64,000 nucleotides of DNA from an uncultured Alphaproteobacteria bacterium (GCA_937919435.1 CALFRR010000125.1:1-64000); one strand, 5' to 3'; positions 31,018-40,506 are shown, numbered from the stretch's first letter. Program-made: numbers and translations. Notes: a model not told the origin generated them from the letters alone.

Positions 31018-32019
31018 ATGCCCGAGGTCGCCTCTCGCGTCCGCCATGCCGCCGCCGTTCTGGCGCTCTCGTTGTTTGCCGCCGCGACCGTGCCGGCCTT
31101 CGCCGCCGACGAGATCACCGTCGCCCGCACTTCGATCGACGACACCAAGGAGGTGCTGGCGACGATCGAGAGCGTCCGGTCGCCCCAGGCCCGGGCCCGC
31201 ATCGGCGGGACCCTCGACACGGTCGCCGTCGTCGAGGGCGATCGGGTGAAGAAGGGCGACGTCCTCGCCACCGTCGTCGATCCGAAGCTGAAGCTGCAGC
31301 TCGCCGCCTTCGACCAGCGCATCGCCGCCCTCCAGGCCAAGCTCGAACTGATCGGCCTCGACCTCGACCGGGTCCGCCGCCTGCGCGAGACCGGTTCGGC
31401 GCCGCAGTCGCGTCTCGACGACGCCGAGACCCAGGCGATCGTCACTCGTGCCGAGATCGCCGCCGCCCGCGCCGACCGCGCCGTGGTCGAGGAGCAGGTC
31501 GCCGAAGGCCGCATCCTGGCGCCCGATGACGGCCGCATCCTGTCGGTCAAGTCGGTGGTCGGTCAGGTGATCATGCCCGGCGAGCCGGTCGCGGTGCTCG
31601 CCTCCGCCGGCTACGTGATGAAACTCCGGCTGCCCGAGCGCCACGCCCGGACGGTTCACGTCGGCGATCGGGTCCTGGTCGCCGGCCACGGGTCGACCGG
31701 TCCGCTCGGCGAGGGACGGATCGTCCGGGTCTATCCCGAACTCGATCAGGGGCGGGTCGTCGCCGATGCCGAAGCGCCGGGGATCGGCGACTATTTCGTC
31801 GGCGAGCGGGTCCGCGTGGTGATCGCCGCCGGCCGCCGCGACGCGGTGGTCCTGCCGGTCGACCGGCTGATCCGTCGCGAAGGGCTGACCTTCGTCCGTC
31901 TCGCCGGCCGCGGTGAGGTCCCGGTCCAGACCGGCGAACACCTGGCCGAGGCGAACGCCGCCGACCGCATCGAGATCCTCTCCGGCCTGATCCCCGGCGA
32001 CGTGGTGGTGAAGCCGTGA
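31018..32019 (+). CDS. RND efflux periplasmic adaptor (membrane fusion protein)
   Basis: The 333-residue protein has a Sec signal (hydrophobic AAAVLALSLFAAATVPAFA region, cleavage near residue 29). It then shows the HlyD/AcrA layout: a lipoyl half-motif RIGGTLDTVAVVEGDRVKKGDVLATV, a coiled-coil hairpin at about 90-160 rich in Leu, Arg and Ala, and the returning lipoyl half GRILAPDDGRILSVKSVVGQVI. A beta-barrel domain follows. It links the inner-membrane pump to an outer-membrane channel. Its stop overlaps the GTG start of the pump gene. There is no lipoprotein cysteine, unlike AcrA. A GGAGGA site precedes ATG 31018. Confidence 0.9.
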   Translation: MPEVASRVRHAAAVLALSLFAAATVPAFAADEITVARTSIDDTKEVLATIESVRSPQARARIGGTLDTVAVVEGDRVKKGDVLATVVDPKLKLQLAAFDQRIAALQAKLELIGLDLDRVRRLRETGSAPQSRLDDAETQAIVTRAEIAAARADRAVVEEQVAEGRILAPDDGRILSVKSVVGQVIMPGEPVAVLASAGYVMKLRLPERHARTVHVGDRVLVAGHGSTGPLGEGRIVRVYPELDQGRVVADAEAPGIGDYFVGERVRVVIAAGRRDAVVLPVDRLIRREGLTFVRLAGRGEVPVQTGEHLAEANAADRIEILSGLIPGDVVVKP

Positions 32020-35000
32020 CCGAGAACACCCCCTCGCTCCCGCCGCAGCCGCCGCTCGGCCTCGCCGGTCATCTGACCGCCGCCTTCGTCCGCTCGGCGC
32101 TGACCCCGCTGCTGCTGCTCGCCGCGATCGGGCTGGGCACCATCGCCCTGCTGTCGCTCGCCCGCGAGGAAGAGCCGCAGATCTCGGTGCCGATGGTCGA
32201 CGTCGTCGTCCAGGCCGACGGCCTCAAGGCCGACGACGCGGTCGAACTGGTGACCAAGCCGCTCGAGACGATCCTCAAGGGGATCGACTCGGTCGAGCAC
32301 GTCTATGCCTACACCTACGACGACCGGGTGCTCGCCGCGGCGCGCTTCAAGGTCGGCACTTCGTCGGACGAGGCGATCCTCCGGGTCCACGAGAAGCTGC
32401 GCGCCAACTTCGGCCGGCTGCCGCTCGGCATCCCCGAGCCGCTGGTGGTCGGGCGCGGCATCAACGACGTCGCGGTGGTCACCCTGACCCTGTCGCCGAA
32501 GCCCGGCGCGGCCGATCGCTGGAGCGACAACGCTCTCTTCAAGCTCGCCGAGAAGCTTCTGCACGAGATGGTCGAGATCGACGACGTCGGTCTCACCTAC
32601 ATCGTCGGCGGCCGCGCCGATCAGATCCGGGTCGAGCCCGATCCCGAGCGTCTCGCCCGCTACGGCGTCGCCCTCAACGAGCTGGTCGAGAAGGTCAGGA
32701 ACGCCAACCGGTCCTTCCTGGTCGGCACCCTGCGCGACCGTGGCGGTCAGATCCCCGGCGTCGCCGGCGGAACCCTGGCCGGCGTGCCCGACATCGGCCT
32801 CCTGCTGATCGGCACCCGCGACGGCCGCCCGGTCTACGTCAAGGACGTCGCCGACGTCGTCGTCGAAGCCAAGCCCGAGGAGGCCCGCACCTGGAACCTG
32901 GTGCCGGACGGCAAGGGCGCGCTGACCTCGACCCCGGCGGTGACCGTGGCGATCGCCAAGCGGGCCGGGGCCAACGCGGTGGTGATCTCCGACGCGATCG
33001 AAAAGCGGCTGGCGATCGTTTCCCACCAGATCCTGCCCGACGACGTCACCGTCACCAAGACCCGCGACTACGGCGCCACCGCCAACGAAAAGGTCGAGGA
33101 ACTGCTCTTCCATCTGGCGCTGGCCACCCTGTCGATCGCGCTGCTGGTCGCGGTGGCGGTCGGCTGGCGCGAGGGTGTCGTGGTGCTGGTGGTGGTGCCG
33201 ACCACCATCCTGCTCACTCTCTTCGCCTCGTGGATCCTCGGCTACACGATCAACCGGGTCAGCCTGTTCGCGCTGATCTTCTCGATCGGCATCCTGGTCG
33301 ACGACGCCATCGTGGTGGTCGAGAACATCGACCGTCACTGGGGCATGCGCGACGGGAGGTCGGCGGTGAAGAAGGCGATCGACGCGGTCGCCGAGGTCGG
33401 CAACCCGACCATCGTCGCTACCCTGACGGTGGTCGCGGCGCTGCTTCCGATGATGTTCGTCTCCGGGATGATGGGCCCCTACATGAGCCCGATCCCGGCC
33501 AACGCCTCCGCCGCGATGCTGTTCTCGTTCTTCGTCGCGGTGATCCTCACCCCCTGGCTGATGCTGAAGATGCGGGGGAAGAAGGGTACCGCGGCCGAGA
33601 CCGGCGAGGCGGAGGCCCACGGCCACGACGAGGGCGTCTTCGGCCGTGTCTACCGGTCGATCGCCGGTCCGCTGACCGTCACCCGGCGCCGGGCCGCGCT
33701 GTTCCTGGCGGCGGTCGGGGTGGCGACGCTGATCTCGATGATCCCCTTCGCCTCGAAGGACGTCACCGTCAAGCTGCTGCCCTTCGACAACAAGTCCGAT
33801 CTCCAGGTGGTCGTCGACCTGCCGGCCGGCACCGCCCTGGAGATCACCGAGCGCACCCTGTTCGACGCGGCGAAGCGGATCGCCGGTCTGCCGGAACTCT
33901 CCGGACTGCGTCTGCATGCCGGAACCGCCGCGCCCTTCGACTTCAACGGCCTCGTCCGCCACTCGTTCATGCGCGCGTCGCCGAACCAGGGCGATCTGGC
34001 GATCTCGCTGAAGCCCAAGGCCGATCGCGACCGCCAGAGCCACGCCATCGCCCTCGACGTCAGGAAGCGCCTCGCCGGGCTCGACCTGCCGAAGGGTTCG
34101 GCCCTGCAGGTGGTCGAGGTGCCGCCGGGGCCGCCGGTGCTCGCCACCCTGCTGGTCGAGGTCTACGGTCGCGACGCCGCCGAACGCCGGGCGACCACCG
34201 CCAAGGTGCGCGAAGCCTTCGGCCGGGTGCCGTTCCTGGTCGACGTCGACGACACCCTGCGTCCGCCGGGCGAGCGCATCCGCTTCCGTCTCGACGAGGC
34301 GGCGCTCGACTGGCACGGCGTCACCGAACAGGCGGTATGGGACACCCTGCGGGCGCTGACCTCCGGCGTGCCGGTCGGCTACAGCCACCGCGGTGCCGGT
34401 GTGTCGCCGATCGAGATCGCGGTGCGTCTGCCCAAGTCGGGGCTGGCGCTCACCGAACGCCTGCTCACCACCCCGGTGCCCGGGGCCCGTGGCAACGTCG
34501 AACTCGGCGATCTCGTCCGCATCGAGCGCGAGCCGGCCTCGCCCACCGTCTACCGTCGCGACGGCCGTCCGGCCGAGATGGTCACCGCCGAACTCGCCGG
34601 CGCCTACGAGGCCCCGGTCTACGGCATGCTCGCCGTCGCCGACGAACTGGCCAAGATGGACTGGGGAACGGCCGGCCCGCCGCCGATCTCGCTGCACGGC
34701 GAGCCCGCCGATCAGAGCCGGCCGAGCCTGCTGTGGGACGGCGAATGGGAAGTCACCTGGGTGACCTTCCGCGACATGGGTGCCGCCTTCGGCGTCGCAC
34801 TGCTCGGGATCTATCTGCTGGTGGTCGCCCAGTTCGGATCGTTCCGGGTGCCGCTGGTCGTGCTCACCCCGGTGCCGCTGACCCTGCCGGGCATCGTCTT
34901 CGGCCACTGGATCTTCGCGGCGCCGTTCACCGCGACCTCGATGATCGGCTTCATCGCGCTCGCCGGCATCATCGTCCGCAACTCGATCCTGCTGGTCGAC

Positions 35001-35279
35001 TTCATTCGGCACTCGGCCCGACCGGGGGCGAGCGTGCGCGAGGTGGTGCTGGAGGCCGGCGCGATCCGCATCAAGCCGATCCTTCTGACCGCGCTCGCCG
35101 CGATGATCGGAGCGGCCTTCATCCTGACCGATCCGATCTTCCAGGGGCTGGCGATCTCGCTGCTGTTCGGCCTCGCCTCGTCGACGGTGCTGACGGTTCT
35201 CGTCATTCCGGCGATCTGGGTGGCGATCCGCGGCGCCGATCGTCCGATCGTCCGCCGCGTGGAAGCGGAGGAGGCCTGA
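32016..35279 (+). CDS. RND-family efflux permease
   Basis: This 1087-residue inner-membrane pump exports substrates using the proton gradient. It has the RND layout: a first helix near residue 30, a large periplasmic loop, helices 2-6, a second loop and helices 7-12. Helix 4 carries the proton-relay pair DD in SIGILVDDAIVVVENIDRH at about residue 425. The porter-domain start REEEPQISVPMVDV is family-typical. The long periplasmic loops fit drug or hydrophobic-compound export; the substrate is unknown. The start is GTG 32016, overlapping the adaptor stop (GTGA). No outer-membrane factor gene follows, so a TolC-like channel must come from elsewhere. Confidence 0.93.
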   Translation: MTENTPSLPPQPPLGLAGHLTAAFVRSALTPLLLLAAIGLGTIALLSLAREEEPQISVPMVDVVVQADGLKADDAVELVTKPLETILKGIDSVEHVYAYTYDDRVLAAARFKVGTSSDEAILRVHEKLRANFGRLPLGIPEPLVVGRGINDVAVVTLTLSPKPGAADRWSDNALFKLAEKLLHEMVEIDDVGLTYIVGGRADQIRVEPDPERLARYGVALNELVEKVRNANRSFLVGTLRDRGGQIPGVAGGTLAGVPDIGLLLIGTRDGRPVYVKDVADVVVEAKPEEARTWNLVPDGKGALTSTPAVTVAIAKRAGANAVVISDAIEKRLAIVSHQILPDDVTVTKTRDYGATANEKVEELLFHLALATLSIALLVAVAVGWREGVVVLVVVPTTILLTLFASWILGYTINRVSLFALIFSIGILVDDAIVVVENIDRHWGMRDGRSAVKKAIDAVAEVGNPTIVATLTVVAALLPMMFVSGMMGPYMSPIPANASAAMLFSFFVAVILTPWLMLKMRGKKGTAAETGEAEAHGHDEGVFGRVYRSIAGPLTVTRRRAALFLAAVGVATLISMIPFASKDVTVKLLPFDNKSDLQVVVDLPAGTALEITERTLFDAAKRIAGLPELSGLRLHAGTAAPFDFNGLVRHSFMRASPNQGDLAISLKPKADRDRQSHAIALDVRKRLAGLDLPKGSALQVVEVPPGPPVLATLLVEVYGRDAAERRATTAKVREAFGRVPFLVDVDDTLRPPGERIRFRLDEAALDWHGVTEQAVWDTLRALTSGVPVGYSHRGAGVSPIEIAVRLPKSGLALTERLLTTPVPGARGNVELGDLVRIEREPASPTVYRRDGRPAEMVTAELAGAYEAPVYGMLAVADELAKMDWGTAGPPPISLHGEPADQSRPSLLWDGEWEVTWVTFRDMGAAFGVALLGIYLLVVAQFGSFRVPLVVLTPVPLTLPGIVFGHWIFAAPFTATSMIGFIALAGIIVRNSILLVDFIRHSARPGASVREVVLEAGAIRIKPILLTALAAMIGAAFILTDPIFQGLAISLLFGLASSTVLTVLVIPAIWVAIRGADRPIVRRVEAEEA

Positions 35280-35350
35280 AGACCGGGCGCTCGGTCGCGA
35301 GAACATCCGGCCGCGGACGGACCGACGCGGGAAGACCCGATGAAACGAAA

Positions 35351-35387
35351 GCCCCCCGCGGATCCGTCCGCGGGGGGCCTTTTCTCT
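35351..35387. terminator. Strong rho-independent terminator after the RND pump gene
   Basis: A perfect 12-bp GC-rich stem (arms 35351-35362 and 35367-35378, loop TCCG) is followed by CTTTTCTCT. It lies about 70 bases beyond the pump gene stop. It also faces the 3' end of the convergent GntR gene, and the AAAG before the stem gives a weak T-run on the minus strand. Confidence 0.85.
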
Positions 35388-35424
35388 CCCGGTACGCCCG
35401 AGAGCGAGAAACGGGGGGACCTCG

Positions 35425-36132
35425 TCAGCCGACGAACAGTTCGGGCCGCGCCTCGGCGAGACCGCGCAACATGCTCGCGTAGTCGGCGACGTGATCGAGC
35501 ATCTCCTTCGCCGCGGCTTCGCCCTGTCCGGAGGCGATCGCGTCGAAGATCCGCTTGTGAGCGGCGAAGGTGCCGCGCAGCGACGAGGCATCGGGCCGGA
35601 ACAGTTCGCGACAGCGTTTCACCGTGGCGAGCACGATCTCCACCTGATGAGCGACGTGCGAATAGGAGACGGCCCGCGCGATCGATGCATGGAACTCCAT
35701 GTCGAGCACGGAGAAGCGGGCGGGCGTGTCGGCCTCGATCGCCTGTTCCTGGGCCTCGATGTTGCGGGCGAGGCCGCGCAACAGGACTTCGTTGCCGTCC
35801 GCCGCGATCTGCCGGACCGCCGCCGCTTCGAGCGCACCGCGGATGAACAAGCTCTCGCTCATCGCCGCGAGACGCAGCCGGGCGACATAGGAGCCGCGTT
35901 GCGGATAGATCTCGACCAGACCTTCCTGCTCGAGCCGGGACAGTGCCGCGGTCACGGGCTGTTTGGATACGGCGAGCTTGGCACAGATCTCGACCTTGTC
36001 GATGAACACACCCGGTTGCATGCGGAACGAGAGGATTTCGTCCCGAAGCCACTGATAGGCACGTTCCGACTTGCGGACGATCTGTCCTTCGTCTTCGTCT
36101 TGCCTCATGGTTTCACGAGCGCCACGTAGCAT
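35425..36132 (-). CDS. GntR-family transcriptional regulator (FCD ligand domain)
   Basis: The 235-residue protein has an N-terminal winged helix-turn-helix (YQWLRDEILSFRMQPG, then VSKQPVTAALSRLEQEGLVEI) at about residues 25-85. An all-helical FCD domain follows with RGALEAAAVRQIA, MEFHASIARAV and a final HKRIFDAIASGQGEAA block carrying the metal-site histidines. Ligands of this class are usually carboxylic acids; this one is unknown. ATG 36132 is chosen because a GGGGAGA site stands before it; the in-frame ATG 36108 has none. Its own upstream region holds the palindrome TGACAGTGTCA, a possible autoregulatory site. Confidence 0.9.
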   Translation of the reverse strand: MLRGARETMRQDEDEGQIVRKSERAYQWLRDEILSFRMQPGVFIDKVEICAKLAVSKQPVTAALSRLEQEGLVEIYPQRGSYVARLRLAAMSESLFIRGALEAAAVRQIAADGNEVLLRGLARNIEAQEQAIEADTPARFSVLDMEFHASIARAVSYSHVAHQVEIVLATVKRCRELFRPDASSLRGTFAAHKRIFDAIASGQGEAAAKEMLDHVADYASMLRGLAEARPELFVG

Positions 36133-36226
36133 GGCACGTCTCCCCTGGAGCCGACACGGTCTCTGCGACTCGGTCGGCGTTGTCCTCATGCGACGGCATC
36201 GCCCGAAATGCCCTCGCCACTGCCCC

Positions 36227-36237
36227 TGACAGTGTCA
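36227..36237. promoter_or_regulatory. Perfect palindrome TGACAGTGTCA, candidate GntR operator
   Basis: An 11-base perfect palindrome (five-base arms round a central G) lies about 95 bases upstream of the GntR start. FCD-type GntR proteins bind short palindromes of this size, so autoregulation is plausible. It overlaps a second inverted repeat, CACTG-N7-CAGTG (36218-36234). Confidence 0.45.
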
Positions 36238-36238
36238 T

Positions 36239-36266
36239 GTTAGCCGGATCGGGAACTTTCACAATG
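36239..36266 (-). promoter_or_regulatory. Candidate promoter of the GntR gene
   Basis: Read on the minus strand, TTGTGA is followed after 16 bases by TAACAT (four of six matches to each consensus hexamer), just upstream of the TGACAGTGTCA palindrome. The spacing and position are suitable; the individual boxes are only moderate. Confidence 0.35.
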
Positions 36267-36286
36267 GTACCTTATACAGATATTCT
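36258..36286 (+). promoter_or_regulatory. Candidate promoter upstream of aroG
   Basis: TTCACA (36258-36263) and TATTCT (36281-36286) are exactly 17 bases apart, with five of six and four of six matches to the sigma-70 consensus. If used, it would give aroG an untranslated leader of roughly 310 bases. Confidence 0.45.
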
Positions 36287-36607
36287 AAAGTCGAAGGAGT
36301 AGAGGACTCTGTATCTCCGGGAGGCAGCACAAGAATTGGTCCATCAATTCCGCGGCGGCGGAATTCGTTCGGGTGTCATTCGACGTTCGTCGTAGACGGG
36401 AAGCAGCGTGAGGACGAAGGAAAAGCTCTTTTCGGGCCCGCGAATGCCTCCGAACCGCGTGCGGGTGGTCAATTCCAGGGGATACGTGTATAACCGCGCT
36501 CCCGCGCGATGGTCCGTCGCGAGCCGGGACGTGTGGCCGTCGTCGCGCCGCCGCACGAGGTCTACCGTCGCGGAGCCACCCCGTGACGGGTCGAAGGAGC
36601 AGATCCG

Positions 36608-38008
36608 ATGTCCAATCTCGGGAACGTGCCCGGCTGGTCGCCGACCAGCTGGAGAGACAAGCCGATCGTCCAGGTGCCCGATTATGCCGATCGGGCGCTG
36701 CTGAGGGCGGTCGAAGACGATCTCGCCACATGGCCGCCGCTCGCCATCGCCGACGAGATCCGACGTCTGCGCAAGCAGCTCGGCCGGATCGTCGAACGCC
36801 GCGCCTTTCTGCTCCAGGGCGGTGACTGCGCGGAGAGCTTCGCCGAGCATTCCGCCAATCAGATCCGCGACTTCTTCCGTATCTTCCTGTCCATGGCGGT
36901 GGTCATGACCCATTCCGCCGGCCTGCCGGTGGTCAAGGTCGGGCGCATCGCCGGACAGTTCGCCAAGCCGCGCTCGTCGTCGGTCGAACGGCGCGGCGGC
37001 GTCGAGCTGCCGTCCTACCGCGGCGACATCGTCAACGGCCCGGACTTCACCGCCGCGGCCCGCGAACCCGATCCCGAGCGGATGCGGATGGTCTATCGCC
37101 AGTCGGCGGCGACCTTGAACCTGCTGCGCGGTTTCGCCCACGGCGGTTACGCGAAGCTCGAGCGCGTGCAACGCTGGATGGTGGAATTCCTTTCCGACAG
37201 CCCCGTCGCGGAGCGATTCGCCGAAGTTGCCGACCGTATTTCAGAGGCTCTCGACTTCATGGCTGCTTGCGGCCTGACCGCAGACACCGTGCCTCAACTG
37301 CAGTCCGTCGATTTCTATACGTCGCATGAAGCGCTGCTGTTGCCCTACGAGGAAGCGCTGACTCGTGAGGATTCGGTCAAGGGCGGCTGGTACGACACCT
37401 CCGCCCACATGCTCTGGATCGGCGACCGCACCCGCCAACTCGACCACGCCCATGTCGAATACATGCGCGGCATCGCCAATCCGATCGGCCTCAAGTGCGG
37501 TCCGTCGCTCGACATCGACGGCCTGTTGCGCCTGATCGAGGCCCTCGATCCGCTGAACGAGCCGGGTCGGCTGACCCTGATCGCCCGTTTCGGCTCCGAC
37601 AAGATCGGACGTCATCTGCCCGACCTCGTCCGGGCGGTCGAGCGCGAGGGCCGCAACGTCGTGTGGTCCTGCGATCCGATGCACGGCAACACCATCTCGT
37701 CGGCCACCGGCCACAAGACCCGGCCGTTCGACCGGGTGCTGTCGGAGGTCCAGAGCTTCTTCGAGGTCCACCGTGCCGAAGGCACCTGGGCCGGCGGCGT
37801 CCATCTGGAGATGACCGGCCGCAACGTCACCGAGTGCATCGGCGGCGCGGTGGCGATCCAGGAGGCCGATCTCGGCCAGCAGTACGACACCGCCTGCGAT
37901 CCGCGCCTCAACGCCGCGCAGTCGCTCGAACTCGCCTTCCTGGTCGCCGAAGAACTGAAGAAGGACCGCGCCGGTCGCCCGTCGCTGGCTCTGACCGCCG
38001 CCGAGTGA
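36608..38008 (+). CDS. aroG: Class II 3-deoxy-7-phosphoheptulonate synthase
   Basis: DAHP synthase condenses phosphoenolpyruvate with erythrose 4-phosphate, the first step of aromatic amino-acid synthesis. The 466-residue product belongs to the plant-like class [55 protein letters not shown] (as adjoining blocks), and CDPMHGNT with metal-binding His. Metal ligands also include the Cys of GGDCAE. ATG 36608 follows a GAAGGAG site. The erythrose 4-phosphate it needs is made by transketolase, encoded 18 kb away. A clear terminator follows the gene. Confidence 0.96.
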   Translation: MSNLGNVPGWSPTSWRDKPIVQVPDYADRALLRAVEDDLATWPPLAIADEIRRLRKQLGRIVERRAFLLQGGDCAESFAEHSANQIRDFFRIFLSMAVVMTHSAGLPVVKVGRIAGQFAKPRSSSVERRGGVELPSYRGDIVNGPDFTAAAREPDPERMRMVYRQSAATLNLLRGFAHGGYAKLERVQRWMVEFLSDSPVAERFAEVADRISEALDFMAACGLTADTVPQLQSVDFYTSHEALLLPYEEALTREDSVKGGWYDTSAHMLWIGDRTRQLDHAHVEYMRGIANPIGLKCGPSLDIDGLLRLIEALDPLNEPGRLTLIARFGSDKIGRHLPDLVRAVEREGRNVVWSCDPMHGNTISSATGHKTRPFDRVLSEVQSFFEVHRAEGTWAGGVHLEMTGRNVTECIGGAVAIQEADLGQQYDTACDPRLNAAQSLELAFLVAEELKKDRAGRPSLALTAAE

Positions 38009-38034
38009 CCGGATCCGTCGACCGTGTTCCGAAC

Positions 38035-38061
38035 GGGGAGGGGCTCTGCCTCTCCCCTTTT
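38035..38061 (+). terminator. Rho-independent terminator after aroG
   Basis: A 10-bp stem (GGGGAGGGGC, 38035-38044, pairing with 38048-38057 through one G-T pair) with a 3-base loop is followed directly by TTTT. It lies 27 bases after the aroG stop. Confidence 0.8.
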
Positions 38062-38254
38062 CGGTTCCGGGGGCTCGGCGATCGTGGTCGCCTCCGGCCG
38101 TCGGAATGTTCGATGAGAGGAAACGATCCGTCGTCGCTCCATGGTTGTGGCGTCGATTGACGAACGGTCGGGAAGGCACGATCTCTGGAGGGCGGCGGAA
38201 ACACCGTCGCGCCAGCTTCGGCACCCTTCGCTGGTGCCGTCCGGAGGTCCGCCG

Positions 38255-39064
38255 ATGTCCGTCTCTTCTTCGTCGTCCGCCCACCAGCCGGCGCTGTTCG
38301 TGTCGCACGGGGCGCCGAATCTGATCCTGCGGTCGAGCGCCGCCCGCGATTTCCTCGCCGGCCTCTCGGGCTCGCTCGCGAAGCCGAAGGCGATCGTCTC
38401 CGTCTCCGCCCATTTCGCCGCGGTCCGGCCGACCGTCGTCGCCGATCCGGCGCCCGGGATGATCTACGACTTCGGCGGCTTCGAGCCCGAACTCTACGAG
38501 ATGGTCTATCCGGCGCCCGGCGATCCGGCCCTCGCCGAAGACGTCGCCCGGCGGCTCGCCGATGCCGGCCTCGCGCCGGCGGTGATGGCGAAGCGCGGCT
38601 ACGACCACGGCACCTGGGTGCCGCTGAAGCTCGCCTTCCCGGAGGCCGACGTCCCGATCGTCCAACTCTCGGTCGAGCCGCGCCGCGATCCGCGCCACCA
38701 CTACGAGATCGGCCGGGCCCTCGCCGGGCTGGGCGACGAGGGTGTCCTGGTCTTCGCCTCGGGGTCGCTCACCCACAACCTCCACGAGGTCTTCGGCCTC
38801 GGCGGGATGAAGCCGCTCGATGCGGCGAGCCCGGCCTGGGTGTCGGAGTTCGCCGACTGGGTCGCCGAGAAGGTCGCCGCCGGCGACGTCGAGGCACTGC
38901 TCGACTACCGTCGGCAGGCGCCGCACGCCGTGCGGAACCACCCGACCGACGAGCATCTGCTGCCGCTGTTCGTGGCCCTCGGGGCGGGTGGCACGAACGC
39001 CGTCCGCATCCACGACAGCCGCAACTACGCGGTCCTGGCGATGGATGCCTACCGGTTCTCCTGA
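38255..39064 (+). CDS. DODA-type extradiol ring-opening dioxygenase (YgiD-like)
   Basis: The 269-residue protein belongs to the LigB-like family that includes plant and bacterial 4,5-DOPA extradiol dioxygenases. Zinc/iron-binding and catalytic histidines lie in VSHGAPN, SVSAHFAA, YDHGTWVPLKLAFP and GSLTHNLHEVFG. The family opens catecholic rings next to the hydroxyls; the natural substrate in bacteria is mostly unknown. ATG 38255 follows a CCGGAGG site and starts just before the conserved part; an in-frame opening upstream is not conserved. It stands alone between aroG and a PAS-domain gene. Confidence 0.9.
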   Translation: MSVSSSSSAHQPALFVSHGAPNLILRSSAARDFLAGLSGSLAKPKAIVSVSAHFAAVRPTVVADPAPGMIYDFGGFEPELYEMVYPAPGDPALAEDVARRLADAGLAPAVMAKRGYDHGTWVPLKLAFPEADVPIVQLSVEPRRDPRHHYEIGRALAGLGDEGVLVFASGSLTHNLHEVFGLGGMKPLDAASPAWVSEFADWVAEKVAAGDVEALLDYRRQAPHAVRNHPTDEHLLPLFVALGAGGTNAVRIHDSRNYAVLAMDAYRFS

Positions 39065-39216
39065 TGTTTCGTGAGCCATTGCATGCAGAAAACGCGACGA
39101 ACCGCCGCTCTTCGTTAAAAAGCCGGGCATTCGCTTAAGCCGGTGGTTCCGTCGTGAAGGGAATACTCCTTCCGGATGTCGCGCTCCGTGGCATCACCGG
39201 GAACGGTGGGATCCGC

Positions 39217-40497
39217 ATGCGGAACCTGTTCGAGGTCGTCAAGAAGGTCGGGTTCGCGGTCGACATCGGTTACTGGATGGTCGACCTCGGCAAGGGCGTC
39301 GCCTATTTCCCGAAGGGGCTGGGGCGTCCGCACGTCGAGACCGAACCGGGCCTGGAGGCGGGCTACCAGGTGTTGACGATGGATCGCACCCTCGCCGCCG
39401 CCGACCCCGCCGACCGCGACCGCTTCCGGCTCTGGATCGACGGTTTCGCCCGTCCCGGCGACGAGACACGGGTGATCGAGCTGGCATGGCATTCCTCCTG
39501 GGGCGACACGCTCCAGTTGCGCCTCGCCGGCCGCCGGGTCGACGAGGGCGAAGAGGCCCGAATCGTCGGTCTGGTCGAGGTGCTGACCCGCTGGAAGGAG
39601 GCGGAGCGGCTCGCCCGGTCGCTCTCCTTCATCATCGAGGCGATGTTCATCTCGATGGACGACGGGGTCGTCATCTTCGACAGTCATCTGCGCGTCCGCC
39701 GCCTCAACCGCAACGCGCTCGACCTCTTCGGTCTCGGCGAGGACGACGAGGCGCGCGGCGACTGGGCCGCCCAGATCGAGGCGATGCTGCCGCGCTCCAC
39801 CCGCGAACAGCTGCTCGAGGCGATCGCTCATTCCTCCGCGGTGTCGGGCATTCTCGCGCCGAACGGCTTCGCCGGTCCGCGGTTGTCGTGGCGGGCCAAT
39901 CCCTGGGGATCCAGCGACGCCGACATGTCCGGCATCGTCATGGTCGTCGCCTCCAAACGCCCGACCCGCGCCGCCGTCCACGCCGAGAGCGCCGCGCTGC
40001 GCGGCGAGGGGATCGCGCCGCCGCATCCGCACCATCACCCGGATCCGAAGGCGGAATCGCCCCCGCGACACCGGACGTCCACCGAATCCGACCCGCCGCA
40101 TACGACCGCCGCGACCGCCGCGGTCGGCGAGGCGACGAATCCGGAGACGTCGCGGCGGCACGACCACCGCGCGCTCGAATGGGTCAAGCATCCGGTGCTG
40201 CTGGTGTCGATCGCCTCCGGCGAGATCGTCTACGCCAACCGCATCGCCCGCGAGGTCTTTCATCTGCCGTCGGATCGGCGCTCGTTCGCCCAGAACGTCT
40301 ACGACGTCTCCGGCTTCCCATCGGATCCCGATCCGCTGTCGACCGTCGGCGCCGGACACTACCTCGTCCACCTGAAGATGGGCGCCCGGGTCGGCCGGAT
40401 GTTCGACTACGACGACGATCTGCTGTTCGTCGAGTATCACGACGAACTGCCACACCCCCGCAATCCGGCGGTTGTCGCTCATCACGCGGCGCGCTAA
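39217..40497 (+). CDS. PAS-domain protein without an obvious output domain
   Basis: The 426-residue soluble protein appears to hold three PAS-like sensory folds. The first is near residues 1-130 (GYWMVDLGKGVAYFPKG); the second is at about 135-250 (EAMFISMDDGVVIFDSHLRVRRLNRNALDLFGL, split here into its sensor start and FDSHL core). The third is at about 325-410 (HPVLLVSIASGEIVYANRIA). A His/Pro/Thr-rich linker at about 270-320 joins the last two. No kinase, GGDEF, EAL or DNA-binding motif is visible. It may sense a small ligand and act through a partner. The start is uncertain: ATG 39217 has a GGTGGGA site, while GTG 39154 would add 21 residues. Confidence 0.7.
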   Translation: MRNLFEVVKKVGFAVDIGYWMVDLGKGVAYFPKGLGRPHVETEPGLEAGYQVLTMDRTLAAADPADRDRFRLWIDGFARPGDETRVIELAWHSSWGDTLQLRLAGRRVDEGEEARIVGLVEVLTRWKEAERLARSLSFIIEAMFISMDDGVVIFDSHLRVRRLNRNALDLFGLGEDDEARGDWAAQIEAMLPRSTREQLLEAIAHSSAVSGILAPNGFAGPRLSWRANPWGSSDADMSGIVMVVASKRPTRAAVHAESAALRGEGIAPPHPHHHPDPKAESPPRHRTSTESDPPHTTAATAAVGEATNPETSRRHDHRALEWVKHPVLLVSIASGEIVYANRIAREVFHLPSDRRSFAQNVYDVSGFPSDPDPLSTVGAGHYLVHLKMGARVGRMFDYDDDLLFVEYHDELPHPRNPAVVAHHAAR

Positions 40498-40506
40498 TCC
40501 TGGCGC

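Larger units (their letters stand above)
36133..36607. other. Divergent intergenic region (475 bp) between the GntR gene and aroG
   Basis: This is the longest gene-free stretch and is relatively AT-rich around 36240-36300. It holds candidate promoters in both directions and the TGACAGTGTCA palindrome (listed separately). It also has a GAATTG-N6-CAATTC inverted repeat at 36333-36350. About 320 bases lie between the plus-strand promoter candidate and aroG, so aroG may have a long leader. I see no convincing gene in it. Confidence 0.6.

Noticed and set aside
36265..36303. Leader-peptide frame (ATG at about 36264, 12 codons) ahead of aroG, as for attenuation
   Set aside because: The short frame has no run of aromatic codons, no ribosome-binding site and no following terminator/antiterminator pair.
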